From NCBI GenBank assembly GCA_902825875.1, contig CADECP010000045.1, forward strand, positions 1-56,125: DNA of 56,125 nt. Reading direction: 5' to 3'. The stretch comes from an uncultured Acidobacteriota bacterium (GTDB lineage: Bacteria > Acidobacteriota > Blastocatellia > RBC074). Made by a program: the position numbers and the translations under genes. The notes below the pieces were generated by a model that was not told the origin of the DNA, did no database searches, and worked only from the letters and a program-made list of their open reading frames with translations. Position 1 is the stretch's first letter. Every line of letters begins with the position of its first letter. Of the stretch, positions 18,552 to 29,900 are shown in pieces.

Positions 18552-20915
18552 ATGAAAAGATTCCATCTCGTTCGCGTCTCGCTGTTCGTTCTTTTTGTGT
18601 TCGCCTTTGCGCTGCAAGGGCAACTTGCCCGGACTTCGCAAGCCAAAGACGCCGCCAAAGTTTCATCCGAAAAAACCGCCAAAACCGTCACCATTTACCG
18701 CGACAAGTGGGGAGTTCCGCACGTGTACGGCCCGACGGATTACAGTGTCATGTTCGGCTTTATGTATGCCCAAGCCGAAGACAATTTCTGGCAGATCGAA
18801 GACAGCTACATTCAAGCCATTGGCCGCGCCGCCGAAGTGTATGGCGAAAACGGCGTTCTGACCGCTGGCTCCGGCAACACAGGCCGCGCGCTGGAATCAG
18901 ACATTTTGAATCGGCAGTTGGAAATCAACCGGATGGCACAAAGCGATTACGCCAGCTTGAGCAAAGCGTCGAAAGACATGTGCGACGCCACCGCCGACGG
19001 ACTGAATTACTTTTTGGAAAAGAACCCGCAGGTCAAACCTCGCCTGATTACCAAATTCGAGCCTTGGCATTTGCTAGCGTTCAACCGCTTTGCTCAATAC
19101 CAGTTGTTCATTTTCCGGCGCTTGGGCTTCAACGCGGCAGAGCTTCGCGCTTCGGTGGTGGAAGTCGGAGGAAAGACTGCGGAACGCGGAGACCGAGAGA
19201 CGGGGAGACGGAGGGAAGAAAACTTTGTCGCCGATTCCCCGGCAGAGTTATTTGAAAGCGACCCGTTGGCGGCGGAACAGATCGGTTCAAACACCTGGGC
19301 GGTGATGCCGAAGAAATCGGCTTCGGGGCGAGCAATGTTATTCGTCAATCCGCATCAACCGTTTTTCGGACCCGGCCAGTGGATCGAAGGTCACGTTCAC
19401 AGCGACAGCGGCTGGAACATGTCCGGCGCTTCGTTTCCCGGTTCGCCGTTTCCTACGCTCGGCCACAACGACAATCTGGGCTGGAGCCACACCGTCAACA
19501 ACCCGGACGTCATTGATGCCTGGGAAGAAAAGTTTGACGACGCCAGCAATCCGCTGAATTACAAATACGGCAACGGCTACCGCACAGCGACTGAGTGGAC
19601 AGAAACCATCAAGGTCAAAACCGATGCAGGAATTGTCGAGCGCACCTTCAAAATGCGAAAGACGCATCACGGAGCCATCGCCGCTGTGCGTGGCGGCAAG
19701 CCGATGGCCGTCAGAATGGCTGCGTGGGAAAACGCGGGCGGCGCGTTGGAGCAACGCTACAAGATGGGCAAAGCGAAAAACCTGGCCGAGTTCAAAGCGG
19801 CGATGGCCGGTCTGAAAGTGCCTATGTTCAACACGATGTACGCCGATAAAGAAGGCAACATCTTTTACATCTACTACGGCGCAGTGCCGAAACGCGATCA
19901 GAAATACGACTGGACGAAACCGGTTGACGGCAGCGATCCCGGCACGGAATGGCAAGGCTATCATTCGCTGGAAGAACTGCCGCAAGTGCTCAACCCTGCT
20001 TCGGGCTGGGCGCAAAACTGCAACGCCACGCCGCTGCTGGCTTCGGGCGAAGAATTCGGCAAAGACGGCAACCCGGACGGCGCGAAGTTTCCGAAATACA
20101 TGGTCGGCGAAAAAGACAATCCGCGTTCGCGCATTTCTCGCCGGGTCTTGAGCGAACGCGCCAAATTCAGTTTTGAAGACTGGTCGAAAGCCGCATTCGA
20201 CACGCGCGTCATCGAAGCCGAACGGCTAATCCCGATTCTTTCCGCTGAATTCGACAAGATGAAAGTTGCAGAACCGGCGCGCGCGGAAAAGCTGGCTCCG
20301 GTCATCGCCGAACTGAAAGCCTGGAACGGCGTCAGCACATTCGATTCGACGGCGATGACAGTGTTCACACTGTGGGCTTATGCGCGCACGCAACCGCAAG
20401 CCGCTCAACTGACCAAAGGGCGTCCGTTCCCTGACGTGGACGTGTTGGAATTCGTCGTCAACGAACAAATCGCCAAAAAGTGGGGCACGTGGAAAGTCGC
20501 CTGGGGCGACTTCAATCGCATTCAGCGCGTTCACACCAGCGGCACGGTTGAGCCGTTCAGCGACGACAAAACCAGTTTTCCCGTAGCCGGTGGCCCCGGC
20601 GATCCTATTGGCATCGTCTTCAATTTTTATTCGCCAGAAGCTCGCGGGCAAAAACGCCGTTATGGCATCGTCGGCCATTCATTCGTCAGCGTGATCGAAT
20701 TCGGCGCAAAGCCGCAGGCTCGTTCGCTGCTGCAATTCGGCCAATCGCACGATCCAAACTCGAAACATTACTTCGACCAGGCCGAGCTTTATTCGAAGAT
20801 GCAATTCAAGCCAGCTTACTTCACGCTGGACGAAATCAAAGCCAATCTGGAAACGGCTTATCGCCCTGGCGAAAAAGCGGCGGCTGCCAGCGCGACGCGA
20901 GCCGGATCGAAATAG
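18552..20915 (+). CDS. Exported penicillin-acylase-family Ntn hydrolase
   Basis: 787 residues from the ATG at 18552 (AGGAGAG upstream). Residues 1-35 are a signal peptide. The alpha chain is recognisable ([29 protein letters not shown]). Autocleavage is expected before Ser246 in IGSNTWAV, giving the N-terminal nucleophile of the beta chain; [12 protein letters not shown] and the later [12 protein letters not shown] are typical of the family. Relatives cleave N-acyl amides: penicillins, acyl-homoserine lactones or aculeacin. Which one cannot be said. Residues about 205-224 near the end of the alpha chain come from a repeat insertion (19161-19222), in the spacer normally removed or loosely ordered. 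Confidence 0.87.
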   Translation: MKRFHLVRVSLFVLFVFAFALQGQLARTSQAKDAAKVSSEKTAKTVTIYRDKWGVPHVYGPTDYSVMFGFMYAQAEDNFWQIEDSYIQAIGRAAEVYGENGVLTAGSGNTGRALESDILNRQLEINRMAQSDYASLSKASKDMCDATADGLNYFLEKNPQVKPRLITKFEPWHLLAFNRFAQYQLFIFRRLGFNAAELRASVVEVGGKTAERGDRETGRRREENFVADSPAELFESDPLAAEQIGSNTWAVMPKKSASGRAMLFVNPHQPFFGPGQWIEGHVHSDSGWNMSGASFPGSPFPTLGHNDNLGWSHTVNNPDVIDAWEEKFDDASNPLNYKYGNGYRTATEWTETIKVKTDAGIVERTFKMRKTHHGAIAAVRGGKPMAVRMAAWENAGGALEQRYKMGKAKNLAEFKAAMAGLKVPMFNTMYADKEGNIFYIYYGAVPKRDQKYDWTKPVDGSDPGTEWQGYHSLEELPQVLNPASGWAQNCNATPLLASGEEFGKDGNPDGAKFPKYMVGEKDNPRSRISRRVLSERAKFSFEDWSKAAFDTRVIEAERLIPILSAEFDKMKVAEPARAEKLAPVIAELKAWNGVSTFDSTAMTVFTLWAYARTQPQAAQLTKGRPFPDVDVLEFVVNEQIAKKWGTWKVAWGDFNRIQRVHTSGTVEPFSDDKTSFPVAGGPGDPIGIVFNFYSPEARGQKRRYGIVGHSFVSVIEFGAKPQARSLLQFGQSHDPNSKHYFDQAELYSKMQFKPAYFTLDEIKANLETAYRPGEKAAAASATRAGSK
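19161..19222 (+). repeat. In-frame low-complexity repeat in the acylase gene
   Basis: A purine-rich run of 'gaccgagagacggggaga' type units encoding an Arg/Glu/Gly/Thr-rich peptide. The 18-mer at 19191-19208 recurs at 29927-29944 inside the second CHAT gene with one mismatch, which is unlikely by chance between unrelated proteins. The frame stays open. Confidence 0.6.
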
Positions 20916-20923
20916 ACGAACAC

Positions 20924-22612
20924 ATGGAAAACGACAAACCAACTGCGACGCTGGCGGGTTCCGGCGCGTCGAATGAATATCTGGGCTTGGTGCTGAAAGA
21001 TCGCTATTTGATCGAACGTGTGCTGGGGCGAGGCGGATTGGGCTTGGTGTTTTTGGCGCGCGACAAACAGTTGCTCAATCGCGCGGTTGTCATCAAAGTT
21101 CTGATCGCCGAACGCGGAGAGCAACATTACGACGCCTGGTTTCAAAAGAAGTTCAAACAGGAAATCGAAGCTCTGGCGCGCATCAATCATCCCGGCGTAG
21201 TCGGCGTGTTGGACACTGGTGAAATGCCAGACGGCAAACCGTTTTTGGTCATGCAATTTGTCGAAGGCGAAACGTTGCGGTCGGTGATGATTCAGCAAGG
21301 CATGGATTTCGACCGCGTCGGAGTAATCATTCGGCAGATGGGTCAGGCGCTGGCGGCGGCTCACGAAAAAGGCGTTTATCACCGCGACCTGAAACCTGAA
21401 AACGTCATGATGGAAGAAATCGGCGGCGGCAGGCAGCAGGTCAAGTTGATTGATTTCGGCGTAGCTCGCGTCAAAGCCTCCGAAGTTGCCACCGACGCCG
21501 AAATCACATGGATTGCGGGAACTCCGCCGTACATGGCTCCCGAACAATTGCGCGGCAAGCCGATTGCTGAAAGCGACATTTACGGTTTGGGCGCGGTGGC
21601 GTATGAAATGCTGACCGGGCGTCCGCCGTTCAAAGCAGGTTCAGCCGTTGATTTGTACGAACTCCAACGCGAAGGCGCAATCACCAAACCATCCGAGCTT
21701 CGCCGAAATTTGCCCGCAGCCGCTGAAGCCGCTCTGTTAAAAGCCCTGTCGTTCAACGCTCAAGACCGATACAAAACGGTTCAAGATTTTGCCGAAGACC
21801 TGGCCGCAGCCTTGATCGGTGAAGACAGGCCAATTTCCGATTCCGAAACTCCAACGATGCAATTCGGAGCCGCTACCATATCAGCGGAAGCCCGCCCAAC
21901 GGCTCACGACGCCACGCGCATTCGTTCGGACGGTCAACCGGTCGCTTCGTCTGCGAAATGGATTGTCGCCATTGCCACAGTTGTTGTGCTGGCCGTTGCC
22001 GGGTGGATGCTGTTTCGCCCCAAACCGACTGTCGTCAATCCGCCGCCAAGACCTGTCACTCCCGCGTTCAATTACTGGGTGATGGTGCAGAAATACCGCG
22101 ACGGCAAACCATTCCAACTGCCGTTCCGGCTGGCGGGTGAGATGGTTTTCGAAAGCGATTACCACGTGCAATTGAACGTCGGCACGGTTCGCGCCGGTTC
22201 GTTGTACATCATCAACGAAGCGCCTGAACAGGTGAATAGCTTGCCGGATTACGTCACACTGTTTCCTTCGCCAACGGCGAACGGCGGCAAATCGGAGCTT
22301 GTCGCCAATCAGCAAATCAACATTCCCGAAGTCGGCGATGGATTCGTTTTCGACAAAGATCAGGGAACGGAAAAGTTGTGGCTGATCTGGTCGGCCAAAC
22401 GATTGCCCGAACTGGAAATTCTGAAATCGCTGGCCAATCCCAACGACAAAGGCCAAATCAGCAACCCGGAACAAATTCGTTCGGTGCGCGATTTGATCGC
22501 CAAACATTCGGCGACAACGGCGTCCGTCGCCAAAGACGAAACGGAAAAAGCGACTCGCGTTTCCGGCGCGAACGACGTGATCGTTCATTTGATTAAGCTG
22601 GAACACCATTGA
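20924..22612 (+). CDS. Membrane Ser/Thr protein kinase with C-terminal DUF4384-like domain
   Basis: 562 residues. Kinase domain about 20-290: Gly loop LGRGGLGLVF, Lys in AVVIKVL, HRDLKPENVM, DFG in LIDFGVAR, then APEQLRGKP. A Pro/Thr-rich link leads to one membrane helix (about 346-366), and the C-terminal 190 residues lie outside. That part (FESDYHVQLNVGTVRAGSLYIINEAP, with a later FPSP) resembles the DUF4384-type protein at 31708-32649. The gene starts 8 bp after the acylase stop and is followed by the TPR-CHAT pair, so it may signal to them. Kinase residues needed for catalysis are all present. Confidence 0.88.
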   Translation: MENDKPTATLAGSGASNEYLGLVLKDRYLIERVLGRGGLGLVFLARDKQLLNRAVVIKVLIAERGEQHYDAWFQKKFKQEIEALARINHPGVVGVLDTGEMPDGKPFLVMQFVEGETLRSVMIQQGMDFDRVGVIIRQMGQALAAAHEKGVYHRDLKPENVMMEEIGGGRQQVKLIDFGVARVKASEVATDAEITWIAGTPPYMAPEQLRGKPIAESDIYGLGAVAYEMLTGRPPFKAGSAVDLYELQREGAITKPSELRRNLPAAAEAALLKALSFNAQDRYKTVQDFAEDLAAALIGEDRPISDSETPTMQFGAATISAEARPTAHDATRIRSDGQPVASSAKWIVAIATVVVLAVAGWMLFRPKPTVVNPPPRPVTPAFNYWVMVQKYRDGKPFQLPFRLAGEMVFESDYHVQLNVGTVRAGSLYIINEAPEQVNSLPDYVTLFPSPTANGGKSELVANQQINIPEVGDGFVFDKDQGTEKLWLIWSAKRLPELEILKSLANPNDKGQISNPEQIRSVRDLIAKHSATTASVAKDETEKATRVSGANDVIVHLIKLEHH

Positions 22613-22636
22613 GAATTTGTGATTGCTCAGCTTCTC

Positions 22637-22813
22637 CGCCGCGCTAGCGGCGCTTGAATTTAGCCGTGGGTTTTCAACCCACGGTAGAAGGCGGGTATTT
22701 CAGTCGTCGCGTTAGCGACGACTGAATTCAGCCGTCGCTAACGCGACGAGAATACGCCTTTCTCCTACCCGGCGTTAAAACGCCGGGCTAAAGTCAACCG
22801 CCGCTATGCGGCG
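22637..22813. repeat. Cluster of six short palindromes (REP-like)
   Basis: In about 175 bp lie palindromes at 22637-22652, 22664-22684, 22701-22724, 22733-22748, 22768-22787 and 22799-22813, with arms of 6-10 bp. The core gtcgcgttagcgac occurs twice in opposite orientation. It fills the gap between the kinase and the first CHAT gene and could end or process the transcript. Confidence 0.75.
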
Positions 22814-22864
22814 AAGAGTAGGCAGCGCAGTTCCGATCCTTTTGAAACTTTTCGGAGGTTTGCC

Positions 22865-25800
22865 TTGATTCGACAACACCGCCTTGCCTGGTTTTCCTTG
22901 CTCTTCCTGCTGGCGCTTTCGATTGCCACGTTTTCCACTCAAGGCCAGCAACCGCCACAACTGGAATTCGACAAAGCCATTGACGCCGAATTGCCCGGCA
23001 ATCAAACGCGCGCGTTTCAATTTTCAGCCCAAACGCTGGATTTCGCTCGCGTCGCGGTGACGGCGAAAAACATCGGCTATGCAATCAAGCTGATTGCGCC
23101 GGGCGAAAAAATCGTCGCTGAATATCAATGGAATCGAGATTCTCCCGAAACGCTGAATCTGTCGCTGATCGTTGTAACCGCCGGAGCGCATCGCATCGAA
23201 CTGACTTCGCGCGAAAAAGAAACCAAATCAGTCTCGGTCAAGCTGGCCGAACTTCGCGCGATTGATCCGCAAGACCCGAATCGCATCGAAGCCGAGCGCC
23301 AATTTGCCAAAGGCGAACAACTTCGCCCGCGTCAGGCAGCGGAAGATAAGCGCGCGGCACTGGCCGCTTACGAAGAAGCGTTGAAGCTCTGGCGATTGGC
23401 CGGCGACAAGGAAAAGCAGGCGCTGGCGTTGAGCATGCTTGGCGATGTGTCGCGCACTTTGCGCGAACACCAACGCGCGCTGGAACTTTTCAATCAGGCG
23501 CTGGCGCTGCGCCGCGAAACCAAAGACCGCAAAGGCGAAGCCAACGCGCTCGGCAACATCGGCCAGACGTATCAGGCGATGGGGCAACAAAAACAAGCGA
23601 TTGATTTCTTTCGTCAGGCGTTGCCGATTTTGCAGGAAGTCGGCAACCAGCGTGGCGAAGCCGTCACAACGACTTTGATCGGAGTCAGCCAGCTTGGTTC
23701 CGGCGAACGGCAACAGGCGATTGACACCTTCAATCAGGCGCGAACCGTCTGGCAAAAGGCTGGCGACCAAAGCCGCGAAGCCGAAATGCACGTCCGCGTT
23801 GGGCGCACTTACGAAGCGTTGAACGACAAACCGAATGCGCTGACTGCTTACGGCGAAGCCTTAAAAGTGTATCGCGCGGCCAAAGATCAAATTGGCGAAG
23901 CCAACACGCTGCTCGATCTGGGCGCGGTCAACAACGATGCGGGAAACAACAAACCGGCGTTGGAATTTTTCCAGCAAGCGTTGCCGGTCTGGCGCGCGCT
24001 CAACCGCAAACGCGAAGAAGCCAGTACCCTGAATTTTCTGGGGTTGGTTCATAAAACACTCGGCGACAAACAACTGGCGCTGGAAAATTACACCGCGGCG
24101 CTGACCTTGGCGCGTGAACTGAACGTGCGCGGACTGGAAGCAACCGTGCTGAACAACATTGCGGCGGTTCACAGCGGGGCGGGCGAAAAACGCAAAGCGC
24201 TGGATTCGTACATCTCTGTTTTGCCGTTGCGCCGCGCCGCCAACGACAAACCCGGCGAAGCCAGCACGCTGACCAACATCGGCGGCGTGTATTCCGATCT
24301 GGGCGAAAACCAACGCGCGCTGGATTATTACAATCAAGCCTTGCCGCTGTGGCGCGAAGCCAAACGCGCCGACGGCGAAGTCACCACCATTCAAAACATC
24401 GGCGAAGCCTACGATCTGCTCGGCGAAAAACAGCAATCGCTGGATTATTACTCTCAGGCGCTGACGCTGGCGCGCACCATCGGAGCCAAACAAGTCGAAG
24501 GAGTCATCTCCACCAATCTGGCGACGCTGTATTCTTCGTTGGGCGAAAAAGAAAAAGCGCGCGAGATGTATTTGCAGGCGCTGGACATTCACCGCGCAGC
24601 CGGCAATCGCACGGTCGAAGCCGACACGCTGCACCTGCTAGGTTTTTTGAGCTATGAACTGGAAGACAACGACAAGGCGTTGAATTATCTGAGCGAAGCC
24701 TTGGCCGTCTGGCAAATCATCAAAGACAAACGCGGCGAAGCCATCACACTGACCGCCACTGGCATGGTTTATCGCTCGTTGAATCAGGGCGAAAAATCTT
24801 TGCAGTATTCCAACCTAGGCTTGCCGCTGCACCGCGAAGTCGGCAACCGCGCGGGCGAAGCAGAAACGCTCATCAGCATCGGCCTGGTGCAAAGCGCGGC
24901 AGGCGAAAAACAGCGGGCGCTGGAAAATTTCAACCTCGCAACCGAATTGAGCAATGCGATCAGCGATCCTTCGCTGGAAGCCAAAGCTCGTTACGAAATC
25001 GCGCGCGTCAAACTCGACCTTGGCGAATTGACAGAATCGCGCAGTCAGATCGAAAACACGTTGAACATCGTCGAATCGCTACGCACCAAAGTCGCCAGCC
25101 AGGAACTTCGCGCGTCGTATTTCGCCACAGTCCAACGCTATTACGATTTTTATGTCGAACTGCTGATGCGGATGAATGGTCGGCAAGCAGGCAAAGGATT
25201 CGACAGCGAAGCATTACAGGTCAGCGAACGCGCGCGCGCGCGCAGCTTGCTGGAAATTCTGGCCGAAGCCAACGCCAGCATTCGTGAAGGCGTGGATGCC
25301 ACACTGCTTGAACGCGAACGAAGTTTGCATCATCAACTCAGCGGCAAAGCCAACGCGCTGGCGCGGCTGTACGCCAGCCGTCCTTCGCCGGAACAGACCG
25401 CCGCCGCCAAAAAAGAAATTGATGATTTGACCGCCGCTTACAACGAAGTCCGCGCGGAAATCCGCCGAGCCAGTCCGCGCTACGCCGCGCTGACGCAACC
25501 CACGCCGCTCAGCGTCAAAGAAATTCAGCAACAGGTTTTGGATAACGACACCGTCCTGCTGGAATACTGGCTGGGCGAAAAGCGCAGCTTTTTGTGGGCG
25601 GTGACGCCGACCAAAATCACCAGCTACGCCTTGCCGTCGCGCGCCAAAATCGAAGAAGCCGCGCGCGCCAGTTACGAATGGATCAGCCGCCCGGCTTCAT
25701 CCGCCGCCAAACGCCGCTTGAAACACGAAGGCGTCGAACTGACTGACGCTCAACGAAAAGCGCGCGGATTGAATGCGCTGCGCTATCTGAGCAACACGCT

Positions 25801-26824
25801 GATCCGACCTGTGGCGGCACAACTTGGCAAAAAGCGGCTGGTGATAGTGGCTTCCGGCGCGTTGCAATACGTTCCTTTTTCCGCGTTGTCGGTGGGCGGT
25901 GGGCGGTTGTCGGCGACGAATAAAAAATCTGCCGCTAACCGACTCCCGACTCCCGACTCCCGACTCCTGATTCAGGATCACGAAATCATCAACCTGCCGT
26001 CGGCTTCGACAATGGCCGTGTTGCGCCGCGAAGCTTCAACGCGCCAGCCTGCGTCGAAAATGCTGGCCGTGCTGGCCGATCCGGTGTTTGAACAAGACGA
26101 CGAACGAGTCGGCAAAATGGCGCGACCGACAGTCAGCCCATCGCAACCCAATCCCGCCGCGAAATCCGAATCCCAAGCCGTTGCCGAAGAACGTTCGCTG
26201 AAACACATCAAAGAGAAAAACGCCGAACAAACCGGCGAGATGAAAATTTCGCGTTTGCCGTACACGCGCCAGGAAGCCGAAAAAATTCTCGCGCTCGTTC
26301 CCGAATCCGATCGCAAACAGGCGCTGGATTTCGATGCCAACCGCTCGACGGCGACGGCGAAAGAGTTGAATCAATTCCGTTACGTGCATTTCGCCACGCA
26401 CGGTTATCTGGACAGCGAACGGCCTGAGTTTTCGGCGCTGGTGTTGTCGCTGGTGAGCAAAGACGGCGCTCCGCAAAGCGGATTTTTGTACGCTTATGAA
26501 ATTTACAACATGCAGTTGAATTCAGACGTGGTCGTGTTGAGCGCCTGCGAAACGGGGCTGGGCAAGGAAATCAAAGGCGAAGGTTTGGTCGGGTTGACGC
26601 GCGGATTTATGTACGCCGGTTCGCCGCGCGTCGTCGTCAGTTTGTGGTCAGTCAACGACCGCGCGACGGCGGATTTGATGACGCGGTTTTACCGCAAAAT
26701 GCTGAAAGAGAACTTGCGCCCCGCCGCCGCACTTCGCGCCGCGCAAATCGAAATGCTCAGCGACCGGCAATGGAACGAGCCGTATTTCTGGGCAGCCTTT
26801 GCGCTGCAAGGCGAGTGGCGATAG
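22865..26824 (+). CDS. Giant exported or membrane-anchored TPR-CHAT protein, copy 1
   Basis: 1319 residues from a TTG start (GGAGG six bases upstream). An N-terminal hydrophobic signal or anchor (about 7-25) is followed by a beta-sandwich-like region (30-140). About fifteen tetratricopeptide repeats of 40 residues come next (about 145-740; pattern ALxYYxQALxLxR...GEAxTLxNIGxVYxxLGE). The C-terminal CHAT (caspase-like) domain covers about 950-1319, with the His-Cys dyad His1179 in HFATHG and Cys1228 in LSACETG. CHAT domains are proteases of the caspase/separase clan; partners are usually encoded nearby. Here a Ser/Thr kinase precedes it and a paralogue follows. A repeat insertion (25885-25970) lies in the CHAT domain. 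Confidence 0.9.
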   Translation: MIRQHRLAWFSLLFLLALSIATFSTQGQQPPQLEFDKAIDAELPGNQTRAFQFSAQTLDFARVAVTAKNIGYAIKLIAPGEKIVAEYQWNRDSPETLNLSLIVVTAGAHRIELTSREKETKSVSVKLAELRAIDPQDPNRIEAERQFAKGEQLRPRQAAEDKRAALAAYEEALKLWRLAGDKEKQALALSMLGDVSRTLREHQRALELFNQALALRRETKDRKGEANALGNIGQTYQAMGQQKQAIDFFRQALPILQEVGNQRGEAVTTTLIGVSQLGSGERQQAIDTFNQARTVWQKAGDQSREAEMHVRVGRTYEALNDKPNALTAYGEALKVYRAAKDQIGEANTLLDLGAVNNDAGNNKPALEFFQQALPVWRALNRKREEASTLNFLGLVHKTLGDKQLALENYTAALTLARELNVRGLEATVLNNIAAVHSGAGEKRKALDSYISVLPLRRAANDKPGEASTLTNIGGVYSDLGENQRALDYYNQALPLWREAKRADGEVTTIQNIGEAYDLLGEKQQSLDYYSQALTLARTIGAKQVEGVISTNLATLYSSLGEKEKAREMYLQALDIHRAAGNRTVEADTLHLLGFLSYELEDNDKALNYLSEALAVWQIIKDKRGEAITLTATGMVYRSLNQGEKSLQYSNLGLPLHREVGNRAGEAETLISIGLVQSAAGEKQRALENFNLATELSNAISDPSLEAKARYEIARVKLDLGELTESRSQIENTLNIVESLRTKVASQELRASYFATVQRYYDFYVELLMRMNGRQAGKGFDSEALQVSERARARSLLEILAEANASIREGVDATLLERERSLHHQLSGKANALARLYASRPSPEQTAAAKKEIDDLTAAYNEVRAEIRRASPRYAALTQPTPLSVKEIQQQVLDNDTVLLEYWLGEKRSFLWAVTPTKITSYALPSRAKIEEAARASYEWISRPASSAAKRRLKHEGVELTDAQRKARGLNALRYLSNTLIRPVAAQLGKKRLVIVASGALQYVPFSALSVGGGRLSATNKKSAANRLPTPDSRLLIQDHEIINLPSASTMAVLRREASTRQPASKMLAVLADPVFEQDDERVGKMARPTVSPSQPNPAAKSESQAVAEERSLKHIKEKNAEQTGEMKISRLPYTRQEAEKILALVPESDRKQALDFDANRSTATAKELNQFRYVHFATHGYLDSERPEFSALVLSLVSKDGAPQSGFLYAYEIYNMQLNSDVVVLSACETGLGKEIKGEGLVGLTRGFMYAGSPRVVVSLWSVNDRATADLMTRFYRKMLKENLRPAAALRAAQIEMLSDRQWNEPYFWAAFALQGEWR
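25885..25970 (+). repeat. In-frame tandem 7-mer insertion in CHAT copy 1
   Basis: Contains 'cgactcc' four times in tandem (about 25940-25967) preceded by 'ggtgggc' repeats. It encodes an extra loop (about 25 residues) between PFSALS and the conserved [12 protein letters not shown]. The paralogue carries an unrelated insertion at the same place. Confidence 0.65.
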
Positions 26825-26908
26825 TTCCCATTTGAAATCTGATTGGCTTTATCAACCTCGATGGTTATCGCGTTTCTGCGCGCACTATTTCTTTAGCTGA
26901 GGCCACCT

Positions 26909-29900
26909 ATGCTTCCCCAAAATCGTATTGCTCAGTTTTTAGCCATTTTCCTTTTGGGCTTTTCAATCTCCGCCTTTGCGGTGTTGACGGAGTTCGTGAC
27001 CGGTGTATCAGCGGTTGGCGCAAGCGCGGAGGCTCAGACCGCTGCCGCCCAGGAGCCGCGTTTGCTGGAATTGGGCAACGCCATCGAAGCCGAATTGCGC
27101 GCAGGCGAAAAACAGTCGTTTCGGATTTCGCTGACGACTCTGGATTTCGCCCGCGTAGAGGTCACGGCGCGCAACGTTGATCTTTCCATCAAGTTGATAG
27201 CGCCGGACGGCAGAACTGTTGCGGATTATCAGTGGAATCAGGATTCTCCCGATCCGGCCAATGTTTCGCTGATAGCCGGTTTCGCAGGCAGCTATCGCAT
27301 CGAGCTGACTTCGCGGGAAAAGGCTGCCGAAGCCAAATCGTTTTCAATCAAGCTGGCAGAGCTTCGCGCGATTGAAAAGCTCGACCCTGAACGCATTGAA
27401 GCCGAACGCCAGTTTGCGAAAGGCGAGCAGTTTCGCGCCAGCGAAGCCAGCCAGGATCGCCGCCCGGCGTTGCCGAATTACCAGCAGGCGCTGGAATTTT
27501 ATCGAGCGGCGAGCAATCGCGACGGCGAAGCGAATGCGCTGCACGCGCTGGGGCGCGTTCACGACAACCTGAACCTGGGCGACAAGGCGCTGGAGTTTTT
27601 CAATCAGGCGTTGGTTATCCGCCGTGAAACCAAGAATCGTAGTGGGGAAGCGGCTGCGTTGGTCAGCATAGCCAGCATTTACAACAATCGCGGCGAGCGG
27701 CAGAAAGCGATGGAAACTTATCAGCAGGCGCTCGCGATCCGGCAGGAATTGAAGGACAGGCGAGGCGAGGCGAGTACGCTACAGAGTCTTGGACTGGTCT
27801 ATCGCGGCTTGAACCAGCGCGCCAAGGCACTGGAGTTTTTCGAAAAGGCGCTCGCGATCCGGCGCGAACTGAAAGACAGGCGCGGCGAGGCTGGCTCGCT
27901 TGCCGAGATTGGCGCGATGTCGCGCCAGATGGGACAGTTCGATCGGGCTTTCGAATCCTACAATCTGGCGCTTCCGATCTTTCAGTCACTGGAAGACAAA
28001 CGCGGCGAGGCCGTGACGCTCAACAGCATCGGCGTCCTTTTCCTCTCGCAGGGCAAGCGCAAGGATGCGATTCCCTATTTCGAACGCGCGCTCGACATCC
28101 AGCACACGCTCGGCGCAAAGCGGCAGGAGGCAACGACGCTTTCGAACATGGGCGCGGCCTTCGACGAAATGGGAGAGCGACCCCGCGCGCTCGAACATTA
28201 CAATCGCGCGCTCGCAATCAGCCGCGAGATCAACGACCAGCCGGGCGTAGCCCGCACGCTGCACGGGATCGGCGAGGTCTACACTTCGATGGGCGAAAAC
28301 CGGCGTGCGATGGAATATTTCCAGCAGGCGCAGCCGTTGCTGCGCGCCACAGGCGGTCCGGGCGGCGAAGCCAACGTCCTGTTCAGCCTAGGCAAGATCA
28401 ACAGCGAGATGGGCAACCGCCAACTCGCGCTTGATTATTATCAGCAGGCATTGGAGCGCTGGCGCGAGGCCAATTTCGCGTCCGGCCAGGCGTCGGCACT
28501 GGCCTCGATCGGGCTGCTCTACAACAGCCTCGGCGAGCGCAACCTCGCTCTCGGATACCTGAACCAGGGGCTGGAAATGTGGCGCAAGATGAAGAACCCG
28601 CTCGAAGAGGCCAATCTGCTGACCTTTCTCGGCGTCGTCTCGCACAATCTGGACGAGCGCGAGAAAGCGCTCGACTACCTGGAACAGGCGCTCAAACTAG
28701 CGAAGGAGGATCGCGGCATAACGGCGATGGCCCTCAATTCGAGCGCCATCATTCACCGGGACATGGAAGAGTATCCGAAGGCGCTCGACGAGCTCGGACG
28801 GGCCCTGCCGCTCGCGCGCGCCATCGGCGATCGCGGGCTGGAAGCTGATACGCTGCACAATATCGGATGGGTGCGGCGCGCAATGAAGGAACTTCCTGCC
28901 GCGCGCGAAAACCTGACGCGGTCGCTGGAGATGTATCGCGGCATCGGCAATCGTTCGAGCGAAGGCGCGACACTCTTTGCCCTGGCACACGTCGAAAACG
29001 ACGCCGCGGAACTGAACACCGCTCGTACGCGCATCGAAGCGGCCATAGACATCGCCGAACGTTTGCGCGCCGGATTGGGCAGCACGGAATTGCGCGCGTC
29101 GTATTTCGCTTCGGTGCAGAAGTATTACGACCTTTACATTGAAATCCTGATGCGCCAGCACGAACAACAAACAGCACAAAATGGGCGGAAAACTCCAACC
29201 GAAATTGCCGAATCGGGCTTATCCGCCGCTGCGTTGAAAGTCAGCGAACGCGCTCGCGCTCGCGGCCTGCTGGATTTGCTGACCGAATCCAACGCCAACA
29301 TCCGGCAAGGCGTTGACGAAAAATTGATCGAGCGCGAGCGCGATTTACAGCAACTGCTGAACGCAAAAGCCGACCGCCAGATTCAGCTTCGCATCGCCAA
29401 TGCTCCAAAAGAAAAGCTGGACGAAATCGCCAAAGAACTACAAACGCTGTCGGCGGAATTTGAACAGGTTCAGACGCGCATTCGTTCCGGCAGCCCGCGT
29501 TACGCTGCGCTGACTCAGCCGCAAACTTTGAATTTGAAAGAGATTCAATCGCTGTTGGATGCCGACACAATGCTGCTGGAATATTTTTTGGGCGACGATT
29601 CCAGCTACCTTTGGGCGGTGACACCGACGACTTTGCGAAGTTACAAACTGCCGAAACGAGCCGACATCAACGAAGCCGCGCGGCGCGTTTACGAATTGTT
29701 GATTGCCCGCAACCAGTCGGAAGCGAACGAAACAGACGCTCAGCAACGCCGCCGTGTGGCTCAGGCCGATGCTGAATTCGCCGCCGCTTCGCGCAATCTG
29801 AGCCGGATGATTCTTTCTCCCGTCGCAGGCCAGCTTGGCAAAAAACGTCTGGTTATCGTCGCGCAAGGCGCTTTGCAGTACGTTCCGTTTGGGGCTTTGC

